Positions 15,381 to 26,622 of a stretch of DNA of 41,089 bases are shown here, piece after piece. Origin of the DNA: Gammaproteobacteria bacterium (lineage in GTDB: Bacteria > Pseudomonadota > Gammaproteobacteria > Xanthomonadales > Xanthomonadaceae); NCBI GenBank assembly GCA_025352045.1, contig JANXUD010000096.1, forward strand, positions 1-41,089. The letters run 5' to 3'. The notes under the pieces are model-generated. The model was not told the origin of the DNA and searched no databases. It worked only from the letters and a program-made list of their open reading frames with translations. Each line of letters starts with the position of its first letter. Position 1 is the first letter of the stretch. Made by a program: the position numbers and the translations under genes.

Positions 15381-15749
15381 ATGCCGATCTATGCTTTCGA
15401 ATGCACGCACTGCGGCCATCGCTTCGAGCGCCTGCAGCGCCTGTCCGACCTCGACCCGACCGTCTGCCCCGAGTGCGGCACCGAGAACGAAGTGCGTCGG
15501 CAACTGACGGCGCCCAGCTTCCGGCTTGCGGGTGGCGGCTGGTACGAGACCGATTTCAAGAAGGACGGCAAGCGCAACCTGGCCGACAAGGGCGATGGCG
15601 CATCCACCTCCGGAGCGGGTGCCGATGCCGCCGCCCCGAAGCCTGACGCAAGGCCTGCGGCAGGTGGCGACAGCAAGGGGGCTTCGGCGCCTGCAGCCGC
15701 CACGCCAGCCGTTGCGCCTGCGAAGTCGCCGCCCAGGTCCGATGCCTGA
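15381..15749 (+). CDS. FmdB-family zinc ribbon protein
   Basis: The product is 122 aa. The start MPIYAFECTHCGHRFE with CxxC, then CPECG about 20 residues later, forms the FmdB-type zinc ribbon (about residues 1-42). A conserved GGGWYETDFK follows, then an Ala/Pro-rich, probably disordered tail of about 65 residues. Function is poorly known; the name comes from a putative regulator of formamidase. The ATG at 15381 is 2 bp after the ABC-F stop, so the two genes are probably co-transcribed. In many proteobacteria an fmdB-like gene sits directly before aspS; here two DUF3011 genes lie between. Confidence 0.88.
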   Translation: MPIYAFECTHCGHRFERLQRLSDLDPTVCPECGTENEVRRQLTAPSFRLAGGGWYETDFKKDGKRNLADKGDGASTSGAGADAAAPKPDARPAAGGDSKGASAPAAATPAVAPAKSPPRSDA

Positions 15750-15788
15750 GCCTGCGCGGCTGCCCTGCCCAGTGGCAGTGGGGCCGAA

Positions 15789-15816
15789 AAAAAGCCCCGG
15801 CATGCCGGGGCTTTTT
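15789..15816. terminator. Bidirectional rho-independent terminator
   Basis: A perfect 10-bp inverted repeat AGCCCCGGCA/TGCCGGGGCT (15793-15812) is flanked by an A run on the left and a T run on the right. It can stop fmdB (plus) and the DUF3011 gene (minus), which converge here. Confidence 0.92.
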
Positions 15817-15836
15817 GTTGAGGTGCAGCGCAGGGC

Positions 15837-16829
15837 TTAGCGGAAGCCGAAGCGCGCGCGGCAGCCGGAGTTCACCCACAGGCCGCCGGTGGCGTCATAG
15901 CCCCAGTCGCGCCCTTCGATGCAAGCGCTGCTGGAAATCTGCTGCACGATATAGGGATTGCCATAGCGGCCATCCCAGGTGCAGGCCGTGCGACGGCCAT
16001 CGATGCTGGCGCAGGTGACCGAGTAGTTCGGGTCACGCGCCCAGGTGGAACCGTTGGACTGGCCGCGATCGTCGCGCCAGCCGGGACGCCCGACCGATGC
16101 GAACTGCGCGCGGCAGCCGCGATTCACCCAGACCACGCCGCGACGCTGGCCCCAGCTGCGCCCTTCGACGCAGGCAGCACTGTTGTTGAGGCGATTGACC
16201 AGTTGCACGCGGCCACGGATGCCGGTGTTGCACACGCGATAACGGCCGCGGTAGCTGGTGCAGGTGACCATGCGCGGCGGAACGATGCCGCCGTTGCCGT
16301 TACCCTGGTGGTCCATGCCGCCGTGGTCCATGCCGCCATGATCCATGCCGCCATCGCCCATGCCGCCGTCGCCCATGCCGCCACGGACGATGCCGAAGCG
16401 GGCTCGGCAGCCATTGTTGACCCAGATCACGCCGGGCTTCTGGCCCCAGCTGCGGCCTTCGACGCAGGCGCTCTGCGAGATCTGCTGGGCGACCACGGCG
16501 GTGCCACGGAACGGCGCGGCGCACTCGGCGTAAGCGTTATTGATGCTGGTGCAGATGACGTCGGTCGCGACATAGCCAGACTGCGGGCGCCATGGGTTGT
16601 CACCGTTGGCGCGGATGTCCGCCGTGACCTGGTCCATGGACCAGCCCTGGCTCGAGCGGTCCAGGTAGTACTCGAGCTGGTTGTCGGAAATGTCGGCGCC
16701 GCTGTGCGCGGCGGCATATTCCTGCTCGATCATCCGGATCTGGTCACGCGTGGATTGTGCCCAGGCGCTGCTGGTGGCGACCAGGCCGCCGAGGGCGAGC
16801 AGGGCGGCGAAAAGCGGTTTCGTCTTCAT
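15837..16829 (-). CDS. Secreted DUF3011 protein with three cysteine-paired repeats
   Basis: The product is 330 aa. A signal peptide (MKTKPLFAALLALGGLVATSSAWA) predicts export. After a region of about 65 aa there are three DUF3011-like units. Each has an early C-x-S and R-x-x-C pair, then QISxSACxEGRxWG, then WVNxGCRARFG. Units 1 and 2 are joined by a Gly/Met/Asp/His linker built from GMGDG and GMDHG repeats. DUF3011 proteins are widespread in Xanthomonadaceae and uncharacterised; paired cysteines suggest disulfides in the periplasm or outside. Convergent with fmdB across the terminator; a related smaller gene lies upstream on the same strand. Confidence 0.85.
   Translation of the reverse strand: MKTKPLFAALLALGGLVATSSAWAQSTRDQIRMIEQEYAAAHSGADISDNQLEYYLDRSSQGWSMDQVTADIRANGDNPWRPQSGYVATDVICTSINNAYAECAAPFRGTAVVAQQISQSACVEGRSWGQKPGVIWVNNGCRARFGIVRGGMGDGGMGDGGMDHGGMDHGGMDHQGNGNGGIVPPRMVTCTSYRGRYRVCNTGIRGRVQLVNRLNNSAACVEGRSWGQRRGVVWVNRGCRAQFASVGRPGWRDDRGQSNGSTWARDPNYSVTCASIDGRRTACTWDGRYGNPYIVQQISSSACIEGRDWGYDATGGLWVNSGCRARFGFR
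16309..16383. repeat. 15-bp tandem repeat encoding the GMDHG/GMGDG linker
   Basis: Five copies of a 15-bp unit (plus strand variants of TGGTCCATGCCGCCG), slightly diverged, lie in the first DUF3011 gene. They encode GMGDG twice and GMDHG three times. Copy number could vary between strains. Confidence 0.85.
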
Positions 16830-16992
16830 GACAACGGATCTCCTTGGGAAGCGCCGGCTAGGGCGACCCCGAGGAAACTAGCAGGCGCACAAGGGCTTGC
16901 GGACGTCCAGGCGTCCGGTCGTTCAAGCCATCCTCAGCAAGCCCAACGCCCGCGAAACGCAGGCACGCGAACGGCGCGGCGTCGGGCGGGGT

Positions 16993-17303
16993 TCAGTTCC
17001 CGAAGCGACCGCGGCAGCCCTTGTCCACCCACAGGCCGCGGCCGTCGAATTGCGCCAACCCCAGTTCTGCCCTTCGCGGCAGGTGGTATCGGAAATCTGC
17101 TGGGTGATGCGGGCCCGGCCGCGGAACGGGGTGCGGCATTCGCGGTAGCGCTTGTTGTCGCTGCTGCACACCACCGAGTTCGACGACCAGCCCGGGTTCG
17201 GGTTCCAGCCCGCCTGGGCTGCCGCGGCTGGAGCCGCGGAAACGGCGCAGGCCGCGGCGAAGGCGAGGACAAGGCAGGCGGTGAGTCGGACGGACGTCGG
17301 CAT
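16993..17303 (-). pseudogene. Small secreted DUF3011 protein, frameshifted near its C-terminus
   Basis: From an ATG at 17303 the protein has a signal peptide (MPTSVRLTACLVLAFAAACA, then AAPAAAAQA) and one DUF3011 unit: SNSVVCSSDNKRYRECRTPFRG, then ITQQISDTTCREGQNWGW. The frame then departs from the family. The neighbouring frame reads FDGRGLWVDKGCRGRFGN and stops at 16993-16995, exactly the expected ending. One base appears to be missing near 17050-17056 (GCGCAATTC where GCGCCAATTC would restore the frame). Without correction the frame runs on to 16923 with a non-homologous tail. This is either a recent inactivating mutation or a sequencing error. Divergent from aspS. Confidence 0.8.
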
Positions 17304-17445
17304 ACTCCTCCCGGGACGGTCTTGAGGGCGGCCCGGCCCCGGATGGGCTCGGCCGGCAAGGGGATCAACGCGCGAGCCGGCGGGCACCGGCCCCCTCTGG
17401 CAAAATAGCGGGCTGGATTGGGCCACCTCGGCCCGGAGAGCGATG

Positions 17446-19254
<1,809 letters not shown>

Positions 19255-19266
19255 AGCCGCTCCCGC

Positions 19267-19890
19267 GTGGGAGAAAAGGTGCTGCTGCTGCACGGCCTGC
19301 TGATGCGCCGCCCGGCGCTGTTGCCGCTGGCGCGCCGCCTGCGCGCGCTGGGCTACGACACACGGCTGTTCACCTATTCCAGCCTGTGGAATCGCCCTGA
19401 AACCTCCGTCGCCGCCTTGCGCGCACGGCTGCGCGAGTTGGGCCGCGACGGGTCCGTGCACGTGGTCGCGCACAGCCTTGGCGGCCTGATCGCGGCCGCC
19501 GCCCTCGATGATGCCGATGGCGCCGATCCGCTGCCGCCTGGCCGCCTGGTCTGCCTTGGCTCGCCCATTGCCGGCAGCGCTGCGGCGCGTGGGCTGCGCG
19601 AAAAACGGCTGGGCCTGGTGTCGGGACGTAGCGGCGGCCTGTTGCGCGAGGGGCTGGCGCGACTGCCCCCCGGGCGCGAGGTCGGCATGATCGCCGGGAC
19701 CCGGGCCCTGGGCCTCGGGCGGATGTTCGGGCGCTTCGAGGGCGAAAACGATGGCACCGTCGCCGTGGCCGAAACCCGCCTGCCCGGCCTGGCCGCGCAC
19801 GCGACGATCCCGTGCAGCCATACCGGCCTGGTGTTCTCCGAAGCGGCCGCGGGGCTGGTCGACCGCTTCCTGCGCCACGGCCACTTCTGA
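19267..19890 (+). CDS. Small alpha/beta hydrolase (esterase/lipase-like)
   Basis: The product is 207 aa. VLLLHGLLM near the N-terminus supplies the oxyanion strand. The nucleophile elbow is AHSLGG with Ser70, followed by a likely Asp162 (GENDGTV) and His185 (CSHTGLVFS), completing a Ser-Asp-His triad. VCLGSPIAGS is typical of PGAP1/lipase-class relatives. No signal peptide or membrane segment is seen, so it is probably cytosolic. The substrate is unknown. The start is a GTG at 19267, immediately after the repeat element; its GTGGGAG resembles the first bases of a repeat arm, so the ancestral start may have been altered by the repeat. Confidence 0.82.
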   Translation: MGEKVLLLHGLLMRRPALLPLARRLRALGYDTRLFTYSSLWNRPETSVAALRARLRELGRDGSVHVVAHSLGGLIAAAALDDADGADPLPPGRLVCLGSPIAGSAAARGLREKRLGLVSGRSGGLLREGLARLPPGREVGMIAGTRALGLGRMFGRFEGENDGTVAVAETRLPGLAAHATIPCSHTGLVFSEAAAGLVDRFLRHGHF

Positions 19891-19922
19891 AAGCAGAAAG
19901 GACCCCTTTTTCCGGGGCCGCG

Positions 19923-19928
19923 TATAAT
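19923..19928 (+). promoter_or_regulatory. -10 box of the yebC-ruv operon
   Basis: A perfect TATAAT lies 31 bp before the yebC ATG, in the 69-bp gap after the hydrolase gene. No good -35 is seen at 16-18 bp upstream. This is the strongest promoter-like signal before the yebC-ruvC-ruvA run. Confidence 0.55.
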
Positions 19929-19959
19929 CCGCGCAGTTTCGACGGCAGGGCAGGACGGC

Positions 19960-20682
19960 ATGGGCAGGCTGATGGCGATCGAGGGCCGCAAGGGCGCGCA
20001 GGACGCCAAGCGCGGCAAGGTCTTCACCAAGGTGATCCGCGAGATCACGGTGGCGGCGCGCGCCGGCGGCGGCGATCCAAAGATGAATCCGCGCCTGCGC
20101 CTGGCCATGGACAACGCGTTCGGCGTGAACATGTCGCGCGATGTCATCGAGCGCGCGGTCAAGAAGGCCACCGGAGAGCTCGAGGGCGTCGAGTACGAGG
20201 AAATACGCTACGAGGGTTATGCGCCCGGCGGCATCGCCGTGATCGTGGACTGCATGACCGACAACCGCGTGCGCACCGTTGCCGACGTCCGCCATGCCTT
20301 CAGCAAGTGCGGCGGCAACCTCGGCACCGACGGGTCGGTCGCCTTCATGTTCAAGAAGGTCGGCGTGCTCGGTTATCCGGCCGGCGCCGACGAATCGGCG
20401 ATCACCGATGCGGCGATCGAGGCCGGCGCCGACGATGTGGTCGTGTATCCCGAGGATGGCGCGATCGACGTGATCACGGCGCCGGAGAACTTCCAGGCGG
20501 TGAGGGACGCGATGGCGGCCGCAGGCCATGTGGCCGAACAGGCCGCGGTCACCTTGCGCGCCGACAACGACATCGCCGTGGCCGGCGACACGGCCGAGCA
20601 GGTGGTGAAGATGCTCGACATGCTCGAGGACCTGGACGACGTGCAGAACGTCTACCACAACGCCGAACTGGCCCAGGCTTGA
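19960..20682 (+). CDS. yebC: YebC/PmpR-family regulatory protein
   Basis: The product is 240 aa, full length. [25 protein letters not shown] and the [28 protein letters not shown] stretch are diagnostic. Family members bind DNA as transcription regulators, and YebC-type proteins have also been linked to relief of ribosome stalling at proline runs. Its place before ruvC is the standard arrangement. The N-terminus ([11 protein letters not shown]) differs slightly from the common MAGHSKWANIKHRK form. Confidence 0.95.
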   Translation: MGRLMAIEGRKGAQDAKRGKVFTKVIREITVAARAGGGDPKMNPRLRLAMDNAFGVNMSRDVIERAVKKATGELEGVEYEEIRYEGYAPGGIAVIVDCMTDNRVRTVADVRHAFSKCGGNLGTDGSVAFMFKKVGVLGYPAGADESAITDAAIEAGADDVVVYPEDGAIDVITAPENFQAVRDAMAAAGHVAEQAAVTLRADNDIAVAGDTAEQVVKMLDMLEDLDDVQNVYHNAELAQA

Positions 20683-20684
20683 CC

Positions 20685-20706
20685 GCGGCAGCGGCCTTGG
20701 CCGCGA
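20685..20706. repeat. Degenerate single arm of the dispersed repeat
   Basis: 17/22 matches to the repeat arm, lying in the 43-bp gap between yebC and ruvC. It can still form a GCGGCC/GGCCGC hairpin. Only one arm is recognisable. Confidence 0.5.
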
Positions 20707-20725
20707 TTCCCCAGGGCGCAAAGAC

Positions 20726-21247
20726 ATGACCCGCATCCTCGGCATCGACCCCGGCTCGCAGCGCACCGGCGTGGGCATCGTGGACTGCGATGCCACCGGC
20801 CGCGCCGTGCACGTTCACCACCAGCCGATCGTGCTGCTGGAGGCGGAGGATTTCCCGCGCCGGCTCAAGCTGCTGCTGGAAGGCCTGGGCGCGATCATCG
20901 ACCAGTTCCGGCCGGATGAAGTGGCGATCGAGAAGGTGTTCATGGCGCGCAATCCCGATTCGGCGCTGAAGCTGGGCCAGGCGCGGGGCGCGGCCATCTG
21001 CGCGGCGGTCATGCGCGACCTGCCGGTGCACGAGTACGCGGCCAAGGAGGTCAAGTTGGCCGTGGTCGGCAAGGGATCCGCCGACAAGGTGCAGGTCCAG
21101 CATATGATCGGCGTCATGTTGAACCTGCAAGGCAAGATCCAGGCCGACGCCGCCGACGCGCTCGCCGTGGCGATCACCCACGGCCATGTGCGCGCCACCG
21201 CCAACCGGATCGGCGTCAGCTCGCGCGACGCCTGGCGGCGCAAATGA
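20726..21247 (+). CDS. ruvC: Holliday junction resolvase RuvC
   Basis: The product is 173 aa and cleaves four-way junctions during recombinational repair together with RuvAB. The RNase H-like active site is intact: Asp8 (RILGIDPGS), Glu69 ([11 protein letters not shown]), and Asp141 with Asp144 ([13 protein letters not shown]). The stop overlaps an ATG at 21244 that begins a 22-codon frame with the first four residues of RuvA. Confidence 0.97.
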   Translation: MTRILGIDPGSQRTGVGIVDCDATGRAVHVHHQPIVLLEAEDFPRRLKLLLEGLGAIIDQFRPDEVAIEKVFMARNPDSALKLGQARGAAICAAVMRDLPVHEYAAKEVKLAVVGKGSADKVQVQHMIGVMLNLQGKIQADAADALAVAITHGHVRATANRIGVSSRDAWRRK

Positions 21248-21312
21248 TCGGTCGCCCCCATCCCGCCACGGAGCCAGCGATGAGCGCTCGCGCGAAGAGC
21301 AAGCCAAGGTGA
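21244..21312 (+). other. Short ORF bridging ruvC and ruvA (22 codons)
   Basis: ATG at 21244 overlaps the ruvC stop (ATGA). The frame reads [18 protein letters not shown] and a few more residues, and ends in a TGA at 21310-21312 that overlaps the ruvA GTG (GTGA). Its first codons repeat the RuvA N-terminus (MIGR); the 11-nt TGATCGGTCGC occurs at both 21245-21255 and 21310-21320. It may couple ruvC and ruvA translation. The peptide itself has no recognisable function. Confidence 0.4.
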
Positions 21313-21902
21313 TCGGTCGCTTGCGGGGCGTGGTGGTGCACAAGCAGCCGCCCTGGCTGGTGGTCGACGTGGGCGGCGTGGGCTATGAGCTGGAAGCGCC
21401 CATGTCCACTTTCTACGACCTGCCCGAGGTCGGCCGCGAGGTGGTGCTGTTCACCCATCACGCGGTGAAGGAAGACTCGGTGGCACTGTACGGCTTCCTG
21501 CGCGAACTGGAACGCCGCCTGTTCCGCGACGTGCAGAAAGTCACCGGCATCGGCGCAAAGATTGCCCTGGCCATCCTGTCCGGCGCCAGCGTGGATGACT
21601 TCGCCCGGCTGGTGCAGGCTGGCGACGTGACCGCGCTCACCCGCATCCCCGGCATCGGCAAGAAGACTGCCGAACGCATCGTCGTCGAACTGCGCGATCG
21701 CACGTCGGACTATGGCGGCGCCGGCGTTCCTCAGGCCGGCCGCGACCGGCCGGGCGACCCGGTCAGCGAAGCCAGCGTTGCCCTGCAGCAGCTGGGCTAC
21801 AAGCCGGTGGAGATCACGCGCATGCTCAAGGAAGCCGCGCCCGGCGACAGCGCCGAGGACATCATCCGCAAGGCGCTAAAATCGATGCTCCGGAACGGTT
21901 GA
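21309..21902 (+). CDS. ruvA: Holliday junction DNA helicase subunit RuvA
   Basis: The product is 197 aa. RuvA tetramers hold the junction and load RuvB. Domain I begins [27 protein letters not shown]. Helix-hairpin-helix motifs are in [13 protein letters not shown] and [13 protein letters not shown]. Domain III is at the end ([22 protein letters not shown]). The start is a GTG at 21309 with AAGCCAAGG just before. An upstream in-frame ATG at 21186 lies within ruvC and would add non-homologous residues. Confidence 0.96.
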   Translation: MIGRLRGVVVHKQPPWLVVDVGGVGYELEAPMSTFYDLPEVGREVVLFTHHAVKEDSVALYGFLRELERRLFRDVQKVTGIGAKIALAILSGASVDDFARLVQAGDVTALTRIPGIGKKTAERIVVELRDRTSDYGGAGVPQAGRDRPGDPVSEASVALQQLGYKPVEITRMLKEAAPGDSAEDIIRKALKSMLRNG

Positions 21903-21914
21903 GGCAGGAAGCCC

Positions 21915-23858
21915 ATGGCACACGGTCAGGAAGCAGCGACGAACGGACCGGGCGGGCACGCCGACGTCGACCTTGCCAGCGCGCATGGGCACGGCCACGG
22001 CGGCAGCCGCTGGCCGCTGGTCCTGGGCGCGATCGGCGTGGTCTTCGGCGACATCGGCACTAGCCCGCTCTACACCTTGCGCGAGGCCTTCGACAAGAAA
22101 TACGGCCTGGCGGCCGACCCGGCCAACATCCTGGGCATCCTGTCCCTGGTGTTCTGGGTGATGACCCTGGTGGTCACCATCAAGTACGTGTTCGTGATCA
22201 TGCGTGCCGACAACCGGGGCGAGGGCGGCATCCTGGCGCTGATGGCCGTGGTCCTGCGCAGCCTGCCGATCGCCTCGCCGCTCACCTATGGCATCGGCCT
22301 GCTGGGCATCTTCGGCACCGCCCTGTTCTTCGGCGACAGCGTGATCACGCCAGCGGTGTCGGTGCTGTCGGCGGTGGAAGGCCTGAAGGTGGCCGCGCCC
22401 GGACTGTCGCACTACGTGGTGCCGATCACCCTGGGCGTCCTGCTGGCCCTGTTCGCCTTCCAGAGCAGCGGGACCGAGCGCGTGGGCAAGGCCTTCGGGC
22501 CGGTCATGGTCCTGTGGTTCATCACCCTGGCGGTGCTGGGCATCCTGCACCTGCTGAAGAATCCCGAAGTCCTGCAGGCGCTCAATCCGATCTGGGCGAT
22601 CCGTTTCTTCCTGCACCACGGCGTGCACGCCTGGCTGGCCCTGGGCGCCGTGGTCCTGGCCGTCACGGGCGGCGAGGCGCTGTATGCCGACATGGGCCAT
22701 TTCGGCCGCATTCCGATCCGCATCGCCTGGATGTGGTTCGCGATGCCGGCGCTGGTGCTGAACTACTTCGGACAGGGCGCCCTGCTGCTGGCCAATCCCG
22801 GCGCCGTGCACAGCCCCTTTTTCGCGATGGTGCCCGAGTGGGCGTCGCTTCCGATGGTGGTGCTGGCGACCCTGGCGGCGGTGATCGCGTCCCAGGCGGT
22901 GATTTCCGGCGCCTTCTCGCTGGCGCGGCAGGCGATCCAGCTCGGCTACCTGCCGCGCCTGAAACTCATCCACACTTCGGCCGACGCCATCGGGCAGGTC
23001 TACCTGCCCTGGGTCAATCGCGTGCTGCTGGTGCTGGTGATGCTGTTGGTGGTGGCGTTCCAGACATCCAGCAACCTTGCCTCGGCCTACGGCGTGTCGG
23101 TCACCGGCAGCATGATGATCGACACCATCCTGCTGATCATCCTGGCGCACGAGCGCTGGCGCACGCCGACCCGGGTGATCGTGCCGCTGGCGGTCGTCTT
23201 CCTCACCGTGGACGCAGCCCTGCTGTCGGCCAATGCGGTGAAGTTCGTCGAAGGGGCCTGGGTGCCGGTGGCGCTGGGCGTGATGGTGTTCACCATCATG
23301 CGCACCTGGCGCCGGGGCCGCGACCTGGTGCGCGAACACATCAACCGCGACTCCCTGCGCATCGAGCACTTCATCCAGAGCGTGCTGGTGGACCCGCCGG
23401 CGCGGGTGACCGGCACCGCCGTCTTCATGACGCCGTCCAACGACTACCTGCCGCCGGCCCTGCTGCACAACCTCAAGCACAACAAGGTGCTGCACGAGCG
23501 CAACGTGCTGCTGAGCGTGGAAACGCTGAGCGTGCCCCGCGCCGACGAGGCCGAGCGGGTGGCCTACACCGATCTGGGCCATGGCTTCTCGCGGCTGAGT
23601 CTGCGCTACGGCTACATGGAGAACCCGGACGTGCCCAGCGCGCTGAAGAACTGGAAGATCCCGGGCCCGCCGTTCGATTCAATGGACACCACGTTCTTCG
23701 CCAGCCGCGAGTCGCTCACCGCCAGCAAGGGCAAGGGCATGGCCCTGTGGCGCGACAAGCTGTTCCTGGTGATGTCGCGCAATGCCACGCCGGCCACGGA
23801 GTTCTTCTCGATCCCGGGCAACCGCCTGGTCGAACTGGGGACGCAGGTCACCATTTAG
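21915..23858 (+). CDS. kup: Low-affinity potassium transporter Kup
   Basis: The product is 647 aa, in the normal range. Twelve hydrophobic helices span about 32-450, beginning VLGAIGVVFGDIGTSPLYTLREAF, the family signature. A cytoplasmic domain of about 190 residues follows (VPRADEAERV, then a DTTFFASRE stretch). It is a K+/H+ symporter of the inner membrane. The N-terminal 30 residues are unusually rich in His and Gly (ASAHGHGHGG), which might bind metal. Preceded by AGGCAGGAAG. It lies inside the ruv cluster, 12 bp after ruvA. Confidence 0.95.
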   Translation: MAHGQEAATNGPGGHADVDLASAHGHGHGGSRWPLVLGAIGVVFGDIGTSPLYTLREAFDKKYGLAADPANILGILSLVFWVMTLVVTIKYVFVIMRADNRGEGGILALMAVVLRSLPIASPLTYGIGLLGIFGTALFFGDSVITPAVSVLSAVEGLKVAAPGLSHYVVPITLGVLLALFAFQSSGTERVGKAFGPVMVLWFITLAVLGILHLLKNPEVLQALNPIWAIRFFLHHGVHAWLALGAVVLAVTGGEALYADMGHFGRIPIRIAWMWFAMPALVLNYFGQGALLLANPGAVHSPFFAMVPEWASLPMVVLATLAAVIASQAVISGAFSLARQAIQLGYLPRLKLIHTSADAIGQVYLPWVNRVLLVLVMLLVVAFQTSSNLASAYGVSVTGSMMIDTILLIILAHERWRTPTRVIVPLAVVFLTVDAALLSANAVKFVEGAWVPVALGVMVFTIMRTWRRGRDLVREHINRDSLRIEHFIQSVLVDPPARVTGTAVFMTPSNDYLPPALLHNLKHNKVLHERNVLLSVETLSVPRADEAERVAYTDLGHGFSRLSLRYGYMENPDVPSALKNWKIPGPPFDSMDTTFFASRESLTASKGKGMALWRDKLFLVMSRNATPATEFFSIPGNRLVELGTQVTI

Positions 23859-23861
23859 CGG

Positions 23862-23867
23862 CATAAT
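23862..23867 (+). promoter_or_regulatory. -10-like box directly before ruvB
   Basis: CATAAT ends 6 nt before the ruvB ATG, in the 15-bp gap after kup, with no Shine-Dalgarno. This suggests a separate, leaderless ruvB transcript. Confidence 0.4.
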
Positions 23868-23873
23868 CCGGGC

Positions 23874-24889
<1,016 letters not shown>

Positions 24890-24893
<4 letters not shown>

Positions 24894-25315
24894 CGCCGGA
24901 CGTTATCCCCGCGTTCAGCTTCCCGATACGCGTGTACTGGGAAGATACCGATGCTGGCGGGGTGGTCTACCACGCCAGCTACCTGCGTTTCCTCGAGCGC
25001 GCGCGCACCGAATGGCTGCGCGCGCAGGGCATCCAGCAGCAGCGGCTGCGCGCGGAGGACGACCTGGTGATGGCGGTGCGCGAGATGCAGATCGACTTCC
25101 TCAAGCCGGCCCGCCTGGACGATCAACTGCGCGCGACCATGGCCCTGGTCGCGCGCAAGCGCGCCAGTTTCCTCGTTTCGCAGGAACTCCTGCGCGGCGA
25201 TGCCTGTCTGCTTCGTGCAAGGGTGCGGATCGCCTGCCTGCACGCCACCGATTTCAGCCCGCGCGCCCTGCCACCCTGGCTCGCGGTCGATACCCGCCAC
25301 GGAGATGCCACCTGA
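24890..25315 (+). CDS. ybgC: Acyl-CoA thioesterase YbgC (Tol-Pal associated)
   Basis: The product is 141 aa with a hot-dog fold. The catalytic stretch [28 protein letters not shown] is the family signature, with the catalytic Asp in EDTDAGG. It hydrolyses acyl-CoA or acyl-ACP and is almost always the first gene of the tol-pal cluster. The start is a TTG at 24890 overlapping the ruvB stop; no better ATG or GTG precedes the conserved region. Its stop overlaps the tolQ ATG by one base. Confidence 0.93.
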
Positions 25316-26088
25316 TGCTTGCCGAATTCATGCTGCTGTTGAGCGCCGCCCCCGTGCAGGCGCTGCCGCCCGACGCCGTCGCGGCGGTGGCGACAGCCCC
25401 GGTGGCATCGGGCATCGACTACATCGACCTGGTCAGGCACGCCAGCTGGCCGGTGTTCGTGGTGATGGTGCTGCTGCTGGTCGCCTCGGTGATGAGCTGG
25501 TTCGTGATCTTCCGCAAGATGGGCGTGTTCTCTCGCGCCAATCGCGAGGCGGAGGAATTCGAGGGCCGGTTCTGGTCGGGCGGCGACCTCAATGCCCTGT
25601 ATCGCACGGCCACCGAGCGCAATCGCGTGGTCGGCGGGCTGGAGGCGATTTTCGAGGCCGGCTTCCGGGAGTTCACCCGGTTACGCCAGCAGCACCGCAC
25701 GATCGACGCCCGCAGCCAGCTGGAAGGCGCCCAGCGCGCGATGCGCGCCACCCTGGCGCGCGAGGTGGACGCGCTCGAGCACAACCTGGAACTGCTGGCG
25801 AACGTTGGATCCACGGCGCCGTACGTAGGCCTGGTCGGTACCGTGTTCGGCATCATGATCAGCTTCCATGGGCTGGCGCAGAACAAGCAGGCCACCATCG
25901 CCACCGTCGCGCCCGGCATCTCCGAGGCGCTGGTCGCCACCGCGATGGGACTGTTCGCCGCCATCCCCGCCGTGTGGGCCTACAACCGCTTCGCGACGCG
26001 GGTCGAGCGCCTGTCGGTGCGCTACGAGAGCTTTGCCGAGGAATTCAGCTCGATCCTCCAGCGCCAGTCGCACCTGGACGAGGCGTGA
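25315..26088 (+). CDS. tolQ: Tol-Pal motor protein TolQ
   Basis: The product is 257 aa. TolQ and TolR form the proton-driven inner membrane motor that energises TolA for outer membrane constriction at division. The first membrane helix is about residues 40-62 (PVFVVMVLLLVASVMSWFVIF). Helices 2 and 3 carry ANVGSTAPYVGLVGTVFGIMISF and ISEALVATAMGLFAAIPAVWAYN, the conserved MotA/TolQ/ExbB core. ATG at 25315 overlaps the ybgC stop. A gap of 89 bp separates it from tolR. Confidence 0.97.
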   Translation: MLAEFMLLLSAAPVQALPPDAVAAVATAPVASGIDYIDLVRHASWPVFVVMVLLLVASVMSWFVIFRKMGVFSRANREAEEFEGRFWSGGDLNALYRTATERNRVVGGLEAIFEAGFREFTRLRQQHRTIDARSQLEGAQRAMRATLAREVDALEHNLELLANVGSTAPYVGLVGTVFGIMISFHGLAQNKQATIATVAPGISEALVATAMGLFAAIPAVWAYNRFATRVERLSVRYESFAEEFSSILQRQSHLDEA

Positions 26089-26177
26089 CCAATGGGTAAC
26101 CCCAGCCCCTGCCAAGCGCCGTTAACCCGACACCGACGTCACCGCGCCCTTGGTCGAAGCGATCCCGCAGGAAGCCC

Positions 26178-26615
26178 ATGAGCGCCGCCTTCAAACGCCA
26201 GGTCCGCAAGCGCAAGCTCAAGTCAGAGATCAACGTCGTGCCCTACATCGACGTGATGCTGGTGCTGCTGATCATCTTCATGGTGACCGCGCCGCTGCTG
26301 AACCTGGGCGTGGACATCGACCTGCCCAAGTCCGAGGCCCGGGCGGTAGACCAGAACAAGAAGCCGTTGATGGTGATCGTGGACAAGGACGGCCACTACA
26401 CGCTGTCTTCGCCCGGGGGCGGCCACAAGGCCGTTGACGCGGCGCAACTCAAGGCCGAGGTGGAGGCGCTGGTTCGCGCCGATCCCCAACTGGGCGTACT
26501 CGTCGCCGGCGACCAGGCGGCGAGTTACCAGCACATCTACCTGGCGTTGGGCATCCTGCAGAGTGCGGGCGTGTCGAAGGTCGGGCTCATGAGCAAGCCA
26601 CCCGAGGCGCACTGA
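26178..26615 (+). CDS. tolR: Tol-Pal motor protein TolR
   Basis: The product is 145 aa. The single N-terminal membrane helix includes the essential Asp25 in VPYIDVMLVLLIIFMVTAPL. The periplasmic ExbD/TolR domain follows. AGGAAG stands 5 nt before the ATG. Confidence 0.97.
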   Translation: MSAAFKRQVRKRKLKSEINVVPYIDVMLVLLIIFMVTAPLLNLGVDIDLPKSEARAVDQNKKPLMVIVDKDGHYTLSSPGGGHKAVDAAQLKAEVEALVRADPQLGVLVAGDQAASYQHIYLALGILQSAGVSKVGLMSKPPEAH

Positions 26616-26622
26616 GATCGCG

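Noticed and set aside
16309-16383. Tandem 15-bp units considered as a CRISPR-like or minisatellite array
   Set aside because: Units are contiguous without spacers and in frame inside a coding sequence, so they are a protein repeat.
21877-21882. TAAAAT as a kup promoter -10 box
   Set aside because: It lies inside the ruvA coding end with no -35; chance occurrence in a Lys-Ser codon context is equally likely.
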